A DNA stretch of 64,000 nt from Cryobacterium sp. PH31-O1 (GCF_030063455.1 NZ_JASITB010000009.1:1-64000); one strand, 5' to 3'. Counted from the stretch's first letter, positions 35,251 to 45,129 are shown. Numbers and translations: made by a program. The notes: a model not told the origin generated them from the letters alone.

Positions 35251-36636
35251 CTACGCGCCGCGGAGGCGCACGGCCAGGTAGGCCTCCAGCTCACTCAGCG
35301 GCACGCGTTCCTGCGCCATGGTGTCGCGGTCGCGCACGGTAACGGCCTGGTCATCGAGCGAGTCGAAGTCCACGGTGATGCAGTATGGCGTGCCGATCTC
35401 GTCCTGCCGACGGTAGCGACGACCGATGGCGCCGGCGTCGTCGAAGTCCACGTTCCAGAGCTGGCGCAGGGTGGCGGCGAGCTCGCGCGCCATCGGTGAC
35501 AGCTTTTCGTTGCGGGACAGGGGCAAAATTGCGGCCTTCACCGGCGACAGACGCGGGTCGAGCTTGAGTACGGTGCGCTTGTCAACGCCGCCCTTGGCGT
35601 TCGGCACCTCCTCTTCGACATAGGCGTCGACCAAGAAGGCCATCAGCGAACGGGTGAGGCCGGCGGCCGGCTCGATAACCCAGGGTGTCCAGCGCTCGTT
35701 TTTGGTCTGGTCGAAGTAGGACAGGTCCTTGCCGGATGCCTTGGCGTGCGTTGACAGGTCAAAGTCGCCACGGTTCGCCACCCCCTCCAGCTCACCGAAT
35801 TCGGTGCCGGTGAAGCCGAAACGGTACTCGATGTCCACCGTGCGCTTGGAGTAGTGCGAGAGTTTCTCGGCCGGGTGCTCGAACAGGCGCAGGTTCTCGG
35901 GGTTGATGCCAAGGTCGGTGTACCACTTCATGCGGGTGTCGATCCAGTACTGGTGCCAGGTCTCGTCGGTGCCGGGCTCGACGAAGAATTCCATCTCCAT
36001 CTGCTCGAACTCGCGGGTGCGAAAGATGAAGTTGCCCGGCGTGATCTCGTTGCGAAAGCTCTTGCCGATCTGGCCGATGCCAAACGGCGGCTTCGAGCGG
36101 GAGGCCTGCAGCACGTTGGCGAAGTTGACGAAGATTCCCTGCGCGGTTTCGGGGCGCAGGTAGTGCATGCCGGCCTCGTCATCGACCGGGCCCAGGTAGG
36201 TCTTCAGCAGGCCGGAGAAGGCGCGCGGTTCGGTCCAGATGTGGCGGTTGCCGCAGTTGGGGCAGGCGATGTCATCGAGACCGTTCTCCGGTGGGCGCCC
36301 CTTCTTCTCCTCATACTGCTCTTCGAGGTGGTCGGCGCGAAAACGCTTGTGGCAGCTGGTGCACTCAATCAGCGGGTCACTGAAAACCTCAACGTGACCG
36401 GATGCTTCCCAGACCTGGCGCGGCAAAATAACGCTCGAGTCCAGGCCCACCACGTCGTCGCGGCTGGTGACCATTGAGCGCCACCACTGCTTCTTGATGT
36501 TTTCTTTGAGCTCAACGCCGAGGGGCCCGTAGTCCCAGGCGGAGCGGGATCCGCCGTAGATCTCACCGGCCTGAAAGACAAATCCGCGGTGGCGGGCGAG
36601 GGCGATAACGGCATCAAGATGGGTGGGTGCGGCCAC
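35251..36636 (-). CDS. glyS: Glycyl-tRNA synthetase (single-chain alpha2 type)
   Basis: 461 residues. Class II aminoacyl-tRNA synthetase of the eukaryotic/actinobacterial GlyQS-like dimer type: [25 protein letters not shown] (about 15-39), FNxxF-like motif 2 region [29 protein letters not shown], and motif 3 region [15 protein letters not shown] CxxC...CxxC zinc ribbon (CTSCHKR ... CPNCGNRH) lies near 92-135. GTG start with TTGGAGCC ribosome site. Monocistronic as far as seen. Confidence 0.96.
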   Translation of the reverse strand: MAAPTHLDAVIALARHRGFVFQAGEIYGGSRSAWDYGPLGVELKENIKKQWWRSMVTSRDDVVGLDSSVILPRQVWEASGHVEVFSDPLIECTSCHKRFRADHLEEQYEEKKGRPPENGLDDIACPNCGNRHIWTEPRAFSGLLKTYLGPVDDEAGMHYLRPETAQGIFVNFANVLQASRSKPPFGIGQIGKSFRNEITPGNFIFRTREFEQMEMEFFVEPGTDETWHQYWIDTRMKWYTDLGINPENLRLFEHPAEKLSHYSKRTVDIEYRFGFTGTEFGELEGVANRGDFDLSTHAKASGKDLSYFDQTKNERWTPWVIEPAAGLTRSLMAFLVDAYVEEEVPNAKGGVDKRTVLKLDPRLSPVKAAILPLSRNEKLSPMARELAATLRQLWNVDFDDAGAIGRRYRRQDEIGTPYCITVDFDSLDDQAVTVRDRDTMAQERVPLSELEAYLAVRLRGA

Positions 36637-36738
36637 GGTGGCTCCAATGGTCGAAGGCGCAGAGAGGGGCGAATGCCCGAAATACCCATTTTACGCGCTC
36701 TGTCGGGCGCGAATTTTCCGACTCGCCCGCATTGCGCG

Positions 36739-36810
36739 CCCCCAAGCCGGTCTGGGGGTAACGTGAGGATGCGCATTTTTTATTACACGCAAGCTTCTCA
36801 AGGGGGAGAC
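36739..36810 (+). promoter_or_regulatory. cstA upstream region with CCCCCA/TGGGGG inverted repeat
   Basis: CCCCCA (36739-36744) and TGGGGG (36753-36758) are separated by 8 nt, followed by an A/T-rich tract (TTTTTTATTACACG) and the ribosome site AAGGGGGAGAC before ATG 36811. It may be an operator for carbon control or a hairpin; I see no clear -35/-10 pair. Confidence 0.35.
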
Positions 36811-39096
36811 ATGGGCGCCAAGTCCAGTATGAGCAAGGGCATTTCTGAAGAGCCGCAAGCTCTGCAACGGGCTCCGCACGATTTGGCCGTGGCGGTCGAT
36901 CCCGATGAGCTCGAGGCCCATGATCGCAAGTGGACACCGATGAAGATCGCCATCTGGGCGGTAATTTCCCTGCTCGGCGGGCTCAGCTGGGTCATGCTCG
37001 CCGTGGTGCGCGGCGAGACAGTCAACGCCATCTGGTTCGTCTTCGCCGCCATTTGTACCTATCTCATCGGGTACCGCTTCTACTCCAAGTACATCGAGAA
37101 GCACCTGCTGAAGCCCGATGATCGTCGGGCCACCCCCGCCGAGTACAAGGCCGACGGCAAGGATTTCGCCGCGACCGATCGTCGCGTGTTGTTCGGCCAC
37201 CACTTTGCCGCCATTGCCGGTGCTGGTCCGCTCGTCGGCCCTGTTCTGGCCGCCCAGATGGGCTTTCTCCCCGGCACCATCTGGATCATTGTGGGAGTCG
37301 TCTTCGCCGGCGCCGTGCAGGACTACCTGGTGCTGTATTTCTCCATGCGCCGCGGCGGCCGTTCCCTCGGCCAGATGGCCCGTGACGAACTCGGCGTGAT
37401 CGGTGGAACCGCCGCCCTGATCGCGACCCTGGTGATCATGGTCATCATCGTGGCCATCCTCGCCCTCGTCGTCACCAACGCCCTCGCCGAAAGCCCGTGG
37501 GGCGTCTTCTCGGTTGGTATGACCATTCCCATTGCCCTGTTCATGGGTTGCTACCTGCGGTTCTTTCGGCCGGGCAAGATTACCGAGATTTCGATTATCG
37601 GTTTTGTGCTGCTGCTGGCGGCCATCATCGGCGGCGGCGCTGTTGCCGGCACCGAATGGGGCACGGCGCTGTTCACCCTCGACAAGGTCACCATCGCGTG
37701 GGGCATCATCATTTACGGTTTCATCGCCGCCATACTGCCGGTCTGGCTGCTGCTGGCACCTCGGGACTATCTCTCCACCTTTATGAAGGTCGGAACCATC
37801 GGCATGCTCGCCGTAGCGATCATCATCATCCGCCCCGAGATCACCGCCCCGGCCGTGAGCGAATTCGCCACCAATGGCGCCGGCCCGGTTGTCAGCGGAA
37901 ACCTGTTTCCGTTTCTCTTCGTCACCATCGCCTGCGGCGCCCTCAGCGGGTTCCACGCACTGATCGCCTCGGGGACCACCCCCAAACTCATCCAGAAGGA
38001 ACGCCAAACCCGCTTCATCGGCTACGGCGGAATGCTCATGGAATCGTTCGTGGCGATCATGGCTCTCGTTGCCGCGCTGTCAATCGACCGCGGCCTGTAC
38101 TTTGCCATGAACTCCCCCGCTGCCCTCACCGGCGGCACCATTGAAGGCGCCGTCGCATTCGTCAACGGCCTCGGAATGACCGGCGTCAACATAAACACCG
38201 AGCTGCTCGCCCAGACGGCTAAAGACGTGGGAGAGGCCACCGTTGTCTCGCGCACCGGCGGCGCACCGACCCTCGCGGTGGGGCTCGCGCACATCATGCA
38301 GCAGCTTGTCGGCGGCCCCGCCATGATGAGTTTCTGGTATCACTTCGCCATTATGTTTGAGGCCCTGTTCATTCTCACCGCAGTGGATGCCGGCACCCGC
38401 GTTGCGCGGTTCATGATGCAGGACAGCCTCGGCAACTTCTTTCCCAAGTTCAAGGAGACCTCGTGGCGTCCGGGAGCCTGGGTGGCCACCGCGATCATGG
38501 TGGCGGCCTGGGGCGCCGTGCTCATCATGGGCGTGACCGACCCGCTCGGCGGAATCAATACGCTGTTCCCGCTCTTCGGCATCGCCAACCAGTTGCTCGC
38601 CGCCATCGCCCTCGCGGTGTGTATGGCCATCATCGCCAAGCGCGGTCTCTTCAAATACCTGTGGGTGGTGGCGCTGCCGCTGGGTTTCGCATCCGTCATC
38701 ACCATCTACGCCTCGTTTCTCAAGATCTTCTCGACCGTTCCGGGAATTGGCTACTTCGCGCAGAACCGGGCGTTCTCGGCAGCCCTGGCCGACGGCAAAA
38801 CCAGCTTCGGCACGGCTCCATCGGTTGAAGCCATGGAGGCCGTGGTGCGCAACACCATGGTGCAGGGCCTGCTGTCGATCGTCTTCGTGGTGCTGACCAT
38901 CATCGTGATCATCACCACGATCCACGCCACCATCCGTGCCTATCGCAAGCACTCGAATGCTACGAGTGAAGATGCCGCCGTTCAGTCCGAGATCTTTGCT
39001 CCCGCCGGGTTTCTGCTGACCCCGCCCGAAAAGATCGTGCAGGCCCAGTGGGATGCCGTGCCGGTGGCCAAGCGCCCGAAGAAAACCGGCCACTGA
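36811..39096 (+). CDS. cstA: Carbon starvation protein CstA (pyruvate/peptide transporter)
   Basis: 761 residues, about 16-18 membrane segments. The stretch GHHFAAIAGAGPLVGPVLAAQMGFLPG (about 131-157), the GGRSLGQMARDELG loop and ALSGFHALIASGTTPKLI are CstA/BtsT signatures. Family members import pyruvate or peptides when carbon is short. ATG 36811 is preceded by a strong ribosome site. It shares TGATG with the ybdD gene, a stop-start coupling that is the rule for this pair. Confidence 0.94.
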   Translation: MGAKSSMSKGISEEPQALQRAPHDLAVAVDPDELEAHDRKWTPMKIAIWAVISLLGGLSWVMLAVVRGETVNAIWFVFAAICTYLIGYRFYSKYIEKHLLKPDDRRATPAEYKADGKDFAATDRRVLFGHHFAAIAGAGPLVGPVLAAQMGFLPGTIWIIVGVVFAGAVQDYLVLYFSMRRGGRSLGQMARDELGVIGGTAALIATLVIMVIIVAILALVVTNALAESPWGVFSVGMTIPIALFMGCYLRFFRPGKITEISIIGFVLLLAAIIGGGAVAGTEWGTALFTLDKVTIAWGIIIYGFIAAILPVWLLLAPRDYLSTFMKVGTIGMLAVAIIIIRPEITAPAVSEFATNGAGPVVSGNLFPFLFVTIACGALSGFHALIASGTTPKLIQKERQTRFIGYGGMLMESFVAIMALVAALSIDRGLYFAMNSPAALTGGTIEGAVAFVNGLGMTGVNINTELLAQTAKDVGEATVVSRTGGAPTLAVGLAHIMQQLVGGPAMMSFWYHFAIMFEALFILTAVDAGTRVARFMMQDSLGNFFPKFKETSWRPGAWVATAIMVAAWGAVLIMGVTDPLGGINTLFPLFGIANQLLAAIALAVCMAIIAKRGLFKYLWVVALPLGFASVITIYASFLKIFSTVPGIGYFAQNRAFSAALADGKTSFGTAPSVEAMEAVVRNTMVQGLLSIVFVVLTIIVIITTIHATIRAYRKHSNATSEDAAVQSEIFAPAGFLLTPPEKIVQAQWDAVPVAKRPKKTGH

Positions 39097-39326
39097 TGAC
39101 GGTGTCGGTCGGTGGTGGAGCGGGTTTTCGCTTGATGCTGGGCGAGCGTGCCCGACGCGTTCGCTGGTGGGTGCGCGCCCTCATGGGCGAAGACGCCTAC
39201 GACAAATATGTACTGCACCACGAGAGTTGCGAAACGGATGCTGCGCATCCGCTGATGACGGAGCGTGAGTTCTGGCGCGACCAGACCGACCGCCAGGATA
39301 AGAACCCGCAGGGGCGCTGCTGCTAG
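39096..39326 (+). CDS. YbdD/YjiX family small partner of CstA
   Basis: 76 residues. VRWWVRALMGEDAYDKYVLHHESCETDAAHPLMTEREFWRDQTD is the YbdD/YjiX (DUF466) signature; E. coli members are needed for pyruvate uptake by CstA/BtsT. Start ATG overlaps the cstA stop (TGATG). The C-terminus ends in RCC. Confidence 0.9.
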   Translation: MTVSVGGGAGFRLMLGERARRVRWWVRALMGEDAYDKYVLHHESCETDAAHPLMTEREFWRDQTDRQDKNPQGRCC

Positions 39327-39342
39327 CGGCTAATCTGGGGAG

Positions 39343-40554
39343 ATGACGAGTGGGGGCAGAATAACGCGGCCCCGCTCGCGGCCCTTGCGACTGACGTCAG
39401 TTCTTGGCCGGCTCCCGGCGTGGGGCCTTGTGCTGCTGATCTGGGCGGCGTCTCGGGTGCTCACCACGACGCTGCTCGGCACCCTGTTCACCGTCGCCAC
39501 GCGCGCCGATTGGACCTTCGCCAGCTACCGGAGCAACCCCAACTTCTTCACCTTCTCGGGCTCGTGGGACAGCTCGTTTTACCGGCAGATCGCTCTGACC
39601 GGTTACCCGACCAACCTTTCAATGGATGCCGCTGGCAACGTGGAGCCGAACGCCTGGGCCTTTCTTCCGGTCTTTCCCGGGGTCGTGCGCGGGGTTTCTT
39701 TTGTCACCGGACTCGATTTCTACGTTGCCGGCGTGCTGGTAGCAACTCTTTTTGGCGCGTTGGCAACACTCGCGCTCTACCGGTTGCTGGCCCCGAAGGT
39801 GGGCGCACGCTCGGCCCTGTGGGCGGTCGCACTGTTCTGTTTCGGGCCCCTGTCGTTCATTCTGCAGGTGGCTTACGCCGAAAGCCTGTTTCTGTTCCTG
39901 GTCTTCGTGAGCCTCGCCCTCATGATGGAGCGGCGCTACCTTGTGATGATTCCGGTCGCCGTGCTGGCAGCCTTTACCCGCCCGGGGGTGCTCGCCCTGT
40001 CGTTGGCCCTGGCGATCCTGCTCCTGGTGCGCTGGCGTGAGGGTGACCGGTTTGCCTGGCGAGAGCGCTTCGCCATCGTGGCCGCTGGGCTGACCATCGC
40101 CGCGGCCGGGCTGGCCTGGCCACTCGTTGCGGGCTTTGTCACTGGAGTGCACGACGCCTATCTACTGACCGAGTTGTCGTGGTGGACCGGTTTTGTCGGC
40201 CGAGTCGAATTCGTGCCGCTCACCCCCTGGTTTCTGATGGCCGGAAAATATCTGGGCGTGGCCGGAATTGTGATCGTGCTCGTGCTTGCGGCGAGCTTTG
40301 CGTGGTGGTTGTCGCGCCGAGCGCTGCATCCGCTTCGGCCGGAAGTCGTGTGGTACTCGGCCAGCTATGGCCTTTACCTGGTAGCCGTCTTTCTGCCGCA
40401 ACAGAGCCTGTTGCGACTGCTCATGCCGCTCGCCCCGCTGCTCGGCGACCCGGCGATCGCCCGGTCGAAGCGGCTGCGACGCACCCTGCTCGCAGCATCC
40501 ATCGCCCTGCAGCCCGCAGCGATCGTGCTGCTCTGGTTCATCGGGTACCCCTGA
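39343..40554 (+). CDS. PIG-V-like membrane mannosyltransferase
   Basis: 403 residues, about 9-10 membrane helices. WAASRVLTTTLLG then FSGSWDSSFYRQIALTGYP (an SWDxxxY-type acidic luminal loop near 68-86) and NAWAFLPVFPGVVR resemble GPI mannosyltransferase 2/PIG-V-like polyprenyl-phosphomannose glycosyltransferases of actinobacteria. Likely adds a mannose to a membrane glycolipid or glycoprotein outside the membrane. TAATCT (39331-39336) lies exactly 6 nt before ATG 39343, so it is probably leaderless and independent of cstA. Confidence 0.75.
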   Translation: MTSGGRITRPRSRPLRLTSVLGRLPAWGLVLLIWAASRVLTTTLLGTLFTVATRADWTFASYRSNPNFFTFSGSWDSSFYRQIALTGYPTNLSMDAAGNVEPNAWAFLPVFPGVVRGVSFVTGLDFYVAGVLVATLFGALATLALYRLLAPKVGARSALWAVALFCFGPLSFILQVAYAESLFLFLVFVSLALMMERRYLVMIPVAVLAAFTRPGVLALSLALAILLLVRWREGDRFAWRERFAIVAAGLTIAAAGLAWPLVAGFVTGVHDAYLLTELSWWTGFVGRVEFVPLTPWFLMAGKYLGVAGIVIVLVLAASFAWWLSRRALHPLRPEVVWYSASYGLYLVAVFLPQQSLLRLLMPLAPLLGDPAIARSKRLRRTLLAASIALQPAAIVLLWFIGYP

Positions 40555-40560
40555 GCTCGC

Positions 40561-40617
40561 CGAGCCGTGAGTGTTGCGGTGTTGAACCGACCAAACGGAG
40601 TTGAAACTCACGGCTCG
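40561..40617. repeat. Inverted repeat between mannosyltransferase and xylB (related to 49504-49560)
   Basis: Perfect 12-bp arms CGAGCCGTGAGT (40561-40572) and ACTCACGGCTCG (40606-40617) with a 33-nt loop containing GTTGAAC. Convergent genes flank it (stops at 40554 and 40647), so it can serve as a bidirectional terminator. Three copies of GGCTCGAC follow up to 40646. The GTGAGT arm and GTTGAA loop word recur at 49504-49560. Confidence 0.82.
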
Positions 40618-40646
40618 ACGGGCTGGCTCGACGGCTCGGCTCGACT

Positions 40647-42056
40647 TCAGACCCCGTAGATCAGGGCGCGCTGGCTCGCGTAGTGCGCCCGCACGTCGGT
40701 GGCCCAGTCGCGGGCGTTCGAGGGCTCGAGTTCGGTCGCGATCTCTCGCTTCCACTCGGGAAAGCTTCCATCAAGCGCCCAAGCTGCCTGCCGGGCAGCG
40801 CCCAGGGCCACGTATTCGCCGGGGGCAGGCAGAACGACCGGCACCCCAAAGACATCCGCGGCAATTTTCTGCACGGCGGGCGACTGCGAGCCGCCGCCGA
40901 TCAGGATGACCTGCTTCACCGGCACACCCTGGCTGCGCAGCGAGTCGAGCGCATCGGCGAGGCTGCAGACCAGGCCTAAAACGGATGCCTGGGCCAGGTT
41001 TTCGGGGCGCATATTGGCCCGGCGCATGCCGGTCAGTGACCCGGTAGCGTGCGGCAGGTTTGGCGTGCGCTCACCGTCGAGGTAGGGCAGCATGAGCAGC
41101 CCCTCCGCGTCGATCGGAGCCGACAGCGCGAGGGCGCCGAAGCGCTCGATATCGACATCGAGCATGCGGGCCGTGGCCACGAGCGTGCGGGCACCGTTGA
41201 TGGTCGCGATGAGGGGAAGTTGACCGCCCGCCGCGTCGGCGAACCCGGCAACGCTGCCGGAGGCATCCGTTATGCGAGCCGTGGTGCTCGCGAACACGGT
41301 GCCGCTCGTGCCGATCGAGACGACCACGTCGCCCTCCGCGGCGCCGAGTCCGAGCGCCGCCGCAGCGTTGTCGCCGGCCCCGGCCGACACAATCACAGCA
41401 TTGGGCGTCACCCCGGCCCGGTCCGACGGGCCGAGCACGCGCGGCACCCGGGCGGCGCGGCCGAGCGCGGCCTCGAGCAGATCGAGCCGATACTCGTTGC
41501 TGTGCACCGAGAAATATCCGGTGCCAGAGGCGTCGCTGCGGTCCGTTGTGGTTTCGGTGGGCCTGCCGAGAATGTTCCAGGTGAGCCAGTCGTGCGGCAG
41601 CAGCACCTGCTCAACCCGCGCGGCGAGGTCTGGCCGGTTCTCGTGCAGCCAGGCCAGTTTCGTGATGGTGAACGAGGCGACCGGTACGACGCCGACCTCC
41701 TCGGCCCACATCATCGCGCCGTACTGCTCGGTGAGCGCGGCTGCCTGCGGGGCGCTGCGCACGTCGTTCCAGAGCAGGGCGTCGTGTACGGGCGCACCGG
41801 CGGCGTCCAGAGCCACCATCCCGTGCTGCTGCGCACTCACACCGAGGGCGAGCACGCCGTCTGCCCCCGCAGCGGATGCGCCACCTCCGGCTTGCTCGAA
41901 CGCCTCCCACCAGCGCTGCGGGTCGACGCTCGTGCCGTCGGGATGGGGTGCGCTGCGCAGCTGCAACAACTCACCGGTGTCCGCGTCGACGCTCACGACC
42001 TTGCAACTCTGGGTCGAGGAATCGACTCCGGCAACCACACGACGATTCAGTGCCAA
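40647..42056 (-). CDS. xylB: Xylulokinase
   Basis: About 469 residues, FGGY carbohydrate kinase: VVAGVDSSTQSCKVVSVDADTG at the N-terminus (phosphate 1 motif), WNDVRSAPQAAAL, and GGGSQSPAVQKIAADVFGVPV at the C-terminus (adenosine motif). Phosphorylates D-xylulose, here presumably produced by the dehydrogenase upstream from a pentitol. TTG 42056 is preferred because AAAGGAG is 6 nt before it; ATG 42062 directly abuts the same ribosome site. Last gene of the polyol operon. Confidence 0.92.
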   Translation of the reverse strand: MALNRRVVAGVDSSTQSCKVVSVDADTGELLQLRSAPHPDGTSVDPQRWWEAFEQAGGGASAAGADGVLALGVSAQQHGMVALDAAGAPVHDALLWNDVRSAPQAAALTEQYGAMMWAEEVGVVPVASFTITKLAWLHENRPDLAARVEQVLLPHDWLTWNILGRPTETTTDRSDASGTGYFSVHSNEYRLDLLEAALGRAARVPRVLGPSDRAGVTPNAVIVSAGAGDNAAAALGLGAAEGDVVVSIGTSGTVFASTTARITDASGSVAGFADAAGGQLPLIATINGARTLVATARMLDVDIERFGALALSAPIDAEGLLMLPYLDGERTPNLPHATGSLTGMRRANMRPENLAQASVLGLVCSLADALDSLRSQGVPVKQVILIGGGSQSPAVQKIAADVFGVPVVLPAPGEYVALGAARQAAWALDGSFPEWKREIATELEPSNARDWATDVRAHYASQRALIYGV

Positions 42057-42093
42057 CGGCATCTCCTTTGAAACCCTGTTTGTGTGACCAAGC

Positions 42094-43593
42094 CTAATCG
42101 AGCGGTTTCATGAGCTGCTCAAGGGTGCCGCGGGCACCCACGGTATGCAGCAGGTCGAGCGCATGGTCGTACGCCGCCACGAAGGAGGCATCGTCGATCA
42201 GGTCTCCGAACAGGTCGCGGTTACGCAGGAAGGAGTGCGGGTCGCTGGCGTAGCCTGCGGCGCTCTGCATGACGCTGTCCTTGATGCGGTCGACGACGTC
42301 GATCGGTTCGCCCTGCTCGTCGGTGCCCTCGGCGTAACGGGCCCAGCTCGCCACGATCGCGGCCGAGAGGGCGAGCTCTCCGCCATGGGCCGACTGCTCC
42401 CGAATCACCGGCAGCAGCCACTTGGGAATGCGGTCGCTCGACTCGGCGGCCAGTCGGGCGACCGTGTCGCGCACACCCGGGTTGCTGAACCGCTCAATGA
42501 GCTGCGCCTTATAGTTTTCGAGGTCGATTCCGGGCACCGGCTTGAGCGTTGGCGACCCCTCACGGTCCATGTACGCGCGCAGAAAAGTGGCGATGAGCGG
42601 ATCGGCCGCGGCGTCGTGCACGAGGCGGTAGCCGCACAGGTGCGCAAAGTAAGCGAGCCCCTGGTGGCTCGCATTCAGCAGGCGCAGCTTCATCAGCTCG
42701 TAGGGTTCGACATCACTCACGAGCTGGGCGGCCGTCTTCTCGTAGGGCGGCCGACCGTCGGTGAAAGCATCTTCGAGCACCCACTGCAGAAACGGCTCGC
42801 AGACGACCGGCCAGCGGTCGGCGAGCCCGAAGGTGGCCGCGATCTGGGCCCGATCGTCGTCGGTGGTCACCGGGGTGATGCGGTCGACCATGGAATTCGG
42901 AAAGCTCACCGAGGCATCGATCCAGGCGCCCAGGGCCGCATCCTTGGCGGTGGCGAAGGCCACGAATGAGCGGCGGGCGACACGACCGTTGTCCTGCAGG
43001 TTGTCACACGACATGACGGTGAACGGCACAACAGAGCGCTCGCGACGTCGCCGCAGGGCCTCGACGACAAGGCCGAAGACCGTCGCGGGGGCGGCATCCA
43101 CTTGCAGGTCGGCGGCGATCTGGGGGTTGCCAAGATCGAACAGGCCGGTCACCGGGTGAATGTTATAGCCGCCCTCGGTGACGGTGAGCGAGACGATTTT
43201 TACCTCGGGGCTTGCGAGACGTTCGATGACGGCCTCGACGTCGTCGGGGGCGAAGAGGTAGTCGATGATCGACCCGATCACGCGGGCGTCCAGGCTGCCG
43301 TCTGGGTGCTTCACGACCAGCGTGTAGAGGCCGTCCTGCTCGAGCAGGGCGTCGCGCATGCGGGCGTCGGAGGGCATCACGCCGACGCCGCAGATGGCGA
43401 AGTCGCGGGCGAGGCCAAGCTCGAGCAGGTCGTCGATCATGAGCGCCTGGTGCGCGCGGTGAAATCCGCCGACGCCAAAGTGCACGATGCCGGCCGTGAG
43501 ACCGGCGCGGTCGTAGCTGGGAATCTGCACGGCGGGCGACAGCGACGAGAGCGTCTTGTTGCTCAGTTCGACCAGCGTGGGGGTGTCGGTCAT
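42094..43593 (-). CDS. Mannitol-dehydrogenase family polyol dehydrogenase
   Basis: 499 residues. The long-chain polyol dehydrogenase fold: GIVHFGVGGFHRAHQA (about 36-51) is the NAD-binding opening, with VTEGGYNIHP, SCDNLQDNG and KLRLLNASHQGLAYFAHLCGY (catalytic Lys and Asn region) in order. Family members oxidise mannitol, arabinitol or sorbitol to the ketose. With xylulokinase next door, D-arabinitol to D-xylulose is a good guess; mannitol to fructose is also possible. ATG 43593 follows GAGGACCGC. Confidence 0.9.
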   Translation of the reverse strand: MTDTPTLVELSNKTLSSLSPAVQIPSYDRAGLTAGIVHFGVGGFHRAHQALMIDDLLELGLARDFAICGVGVMPSDARMRDALLEQDGLYTLVVKHPDGSLDARVIGSIIDYLFAPDDVEAVIERLASPEVKIVSLTVTEGGYNIHPVTGLFDLGNPQIAADLQVDAAPATVFGLVVEALRRRRERSVVPFTVMSCDNLQDNGRVARRSFVAFATAKDAALGAWIDASVSFPNSMVDRITPVTTDDDRAQIAATFGLADRWPVVCEPFLQWVLEDAFTDGRPPYEKTAAQLVSDVEPYELMKLRLLNASHQGLAYFAHLCGYRLVHDAAADPLIATFLRAYMDREGSPTLKPVPGIDLENYKAQLIERFSNPGVRDTVARLAAESSDRIPKWLLPVIREQSAHGGELALSAAIVASWARYAEGTDEQGEPIDVVDRIKDSVMQSAAGYASDPHSFLRNRDLFGDLIDDASFVAAYDHALDLLHTVGARGTLEQLMKPLD

Positions 43594-43600
43594 GCGGTCC

Positions 43601-44302
43601 TCATTCGTTCGGTGTGTGGTTGGGGTCGGCGCGCAACTGCACCGCATCATCCAGGTAGAGCAGGGTGCCGTCAAAGCGGATGCCCCGCAGGTCGGCCAGG
43701 ACGAGGGTCGCCGTGGTGTCGAGTCCGCGCGAGCCGATGCCAACGGTGAGACCGATCTGGGCGGCCTGCGCCGAGGCCACCCCGGCATCGGCGTCTTCAA
43801 AGACCACGGCGCGGCGCGGGTCGATTCCCAGCCGTTTTGCGCCAAGGCGATACGGGTCGGCAGCGGGTTTACCGCGCGCAACATCGTCGAAGGTGACCAG
43901 GCCATCCGGGCACGGCAGCCCGGCCGCGCGCAGGCGGGCGCGGGCCACGATGGCCACGGCGCTCGTCACGATGGTGAATCTGCCGGCCGGCAAGGCCAGG
44001 AGCAGGTCGCGGGCGCCGGGCAGGGCCCGCACGAGCGGTGCCGTCTCGACCTCTTTGAGCATGAGTGCCTGGTCGGCTCGCTGCACGTCGGCGGCCGGCA
44101 CGAGTTCGGCAATCGTCTCCCGGGCCGGTCGACCGTGAATGATGTCTCGATCGAAGTCGAATCCGGGCGCGTACTCAACGGCCCATTCGTTCCACGCCAC
44201 GGCTGCGGCTTCGTCGGAGTTGACAAGCACTCCGTCGCAGTCGAACAAGAGCCCGTCAATTCGATAGCTGCCGATCTGCGACGCGAGGCTGGCGGCGGTC
44301 AC
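43601..44302 (-). CDS. HAD-family sugar phosphatase
   Basis: 233 residues. HAD motif I FDCDGVLVNSDE near residues 19-30, motif II TSAVA, motif III KPAADPYRLGAKRLG and motif IV FEDADAGVASAQAA. Beta-phosphoglucomutase/sugar-phosphatase type with a helical cap. GTG 44302 overlaps the DeoR stop (GTGA). Probably clears a dead-end or toxic sugar phosphate in polyol catabolism; the specific substrate is not visible. Confidence 0.85.
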   Translation of the reverse strand: MTAASLASQIGSYRIDGLLFDCDGVLVNSDEAAAVAWNEWAVEYAPGFDFDRDIIHGRPARETIAELVPAADVQRADQALMLKEVETAPLVRALPGARDLLLALPAGRFTIVTSAVAIVARARLRAAGLPCPDGLVTFDDVARGKPAADPYRLGAKRLGIDPRRAVVFEDADAGVASAQAAQIGLTVGIGSRGLDTTATLVLADLRGIRFDGTLLYLDDAVQLRADPNHTPNE

Positions 44303-45105
44303 AGTGCGAATTCCGTCTCGTTCGTGTTCGCCAGCAGCACCGGCACTCCGGCCTCGGCGGCGAGGGCGAGTACCGCCTCGCTCACGCCGGTATCGACGAC
44401 GAGGTGGTCGACCTCGTCGAGTCTGGCGAACTTCACCAGGCCGAATGCTTCCAGGTGGTTGTGGTCGGCGATGAGTACGACCGTGGTGGCGGCATCCATT
44501 GCGGCGCGCTTGACAATGGCCGCCTGCGGGCTGGCGGCGAGGAGTTGGCCGCTGGGCGTGAGCCCACTGACGCTGATGAACGCGAGATCCAGGCGAACGT
44601 GTTCGAGCGATTCGCGGGCCCACTGCCCGGATTGCGAGTCGTCGACGGGGTCGACGGTGCCGCCGAGGTTGTAGACCGATAGTTCGGCATTGCGGCTCGC
44701 CACCAGGGCGACCGGAATCGACGTTGTGACAACCTGCAGGGCGGCCGAGTTTGGCACACACACCGATAGCGCCTCGGCGATGGGACCGGCATCGATGAAG
44801 AGGATGCCGCGCTCCGGCAGCAGGGTCGCCGCGAGTGTCGCGACCGGGTGGGCGGCCGGCTCGGGCACCGTCACGCGGTCCAGATCGGCCACCGGGTCGG
44901 CCACGCTGATCGCCCCGCCGTGAGCTCGACGCAGCAGGCCGTCGTCTTCGAGGGTGCGCAGGTCCCGCCGAATCGTCTCCTCGGCGACGGCGAGTGACTC
45001 AGCGAGTTCGTTCACCTCGACCCGGCCGGCCCCGGCGAGCGCGGCCAAAATACTGGCTCGGCGTTCATCGGCACTGCGGTTCGTGCTCGTTGGATCCGGT
45101 TTCAT
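44299..45105 (-). CDS. DeoR/GlpR-family regulator within the polyol operon
   Basis: 268 residues. N-terminal DeoR helix-turn-helix (RRASILAALAGAGRVEVNELAESLAVAEETIRRDLRTLEDDGLLRRAHGGAI, about 14-64) and a C-terminal sugar-phosphate sensor domain (about 80-250; LFIDAGPIAEAL, VVLIADHNHLEAFG). Encoded inside the operon between permease and phosphatase, so it probably autoregulates the operon in response to a phosphorylated sugar. Confidence 0.88.
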   Translation of the reverse strand: MKPDPTSTNRSADERRASILAALAGAGRVEVNELAESLAVAEETIRRDLRTLEDDGLLRRAHGGAISVADPVADLDRVTVPEPAAHPVATLAATLLPERGILFIDAGPIAEALSVCVPNSAALQVVTTSIPVALVASRNAELSVYNLGGTVDPVDDSQSGQWARESLEHVRLDLAFISVSGLTPSGQLLAASPQAAIVKRAAMDAATTVVLIADHNHLEAFGLVKFARLDEVDHLVVDTGVSEAVLALAAEAGVPVLLANTNETEFAL

Positions 45106-45129
45106 CTGGCTCCCCTATCCTGTCGGCGA

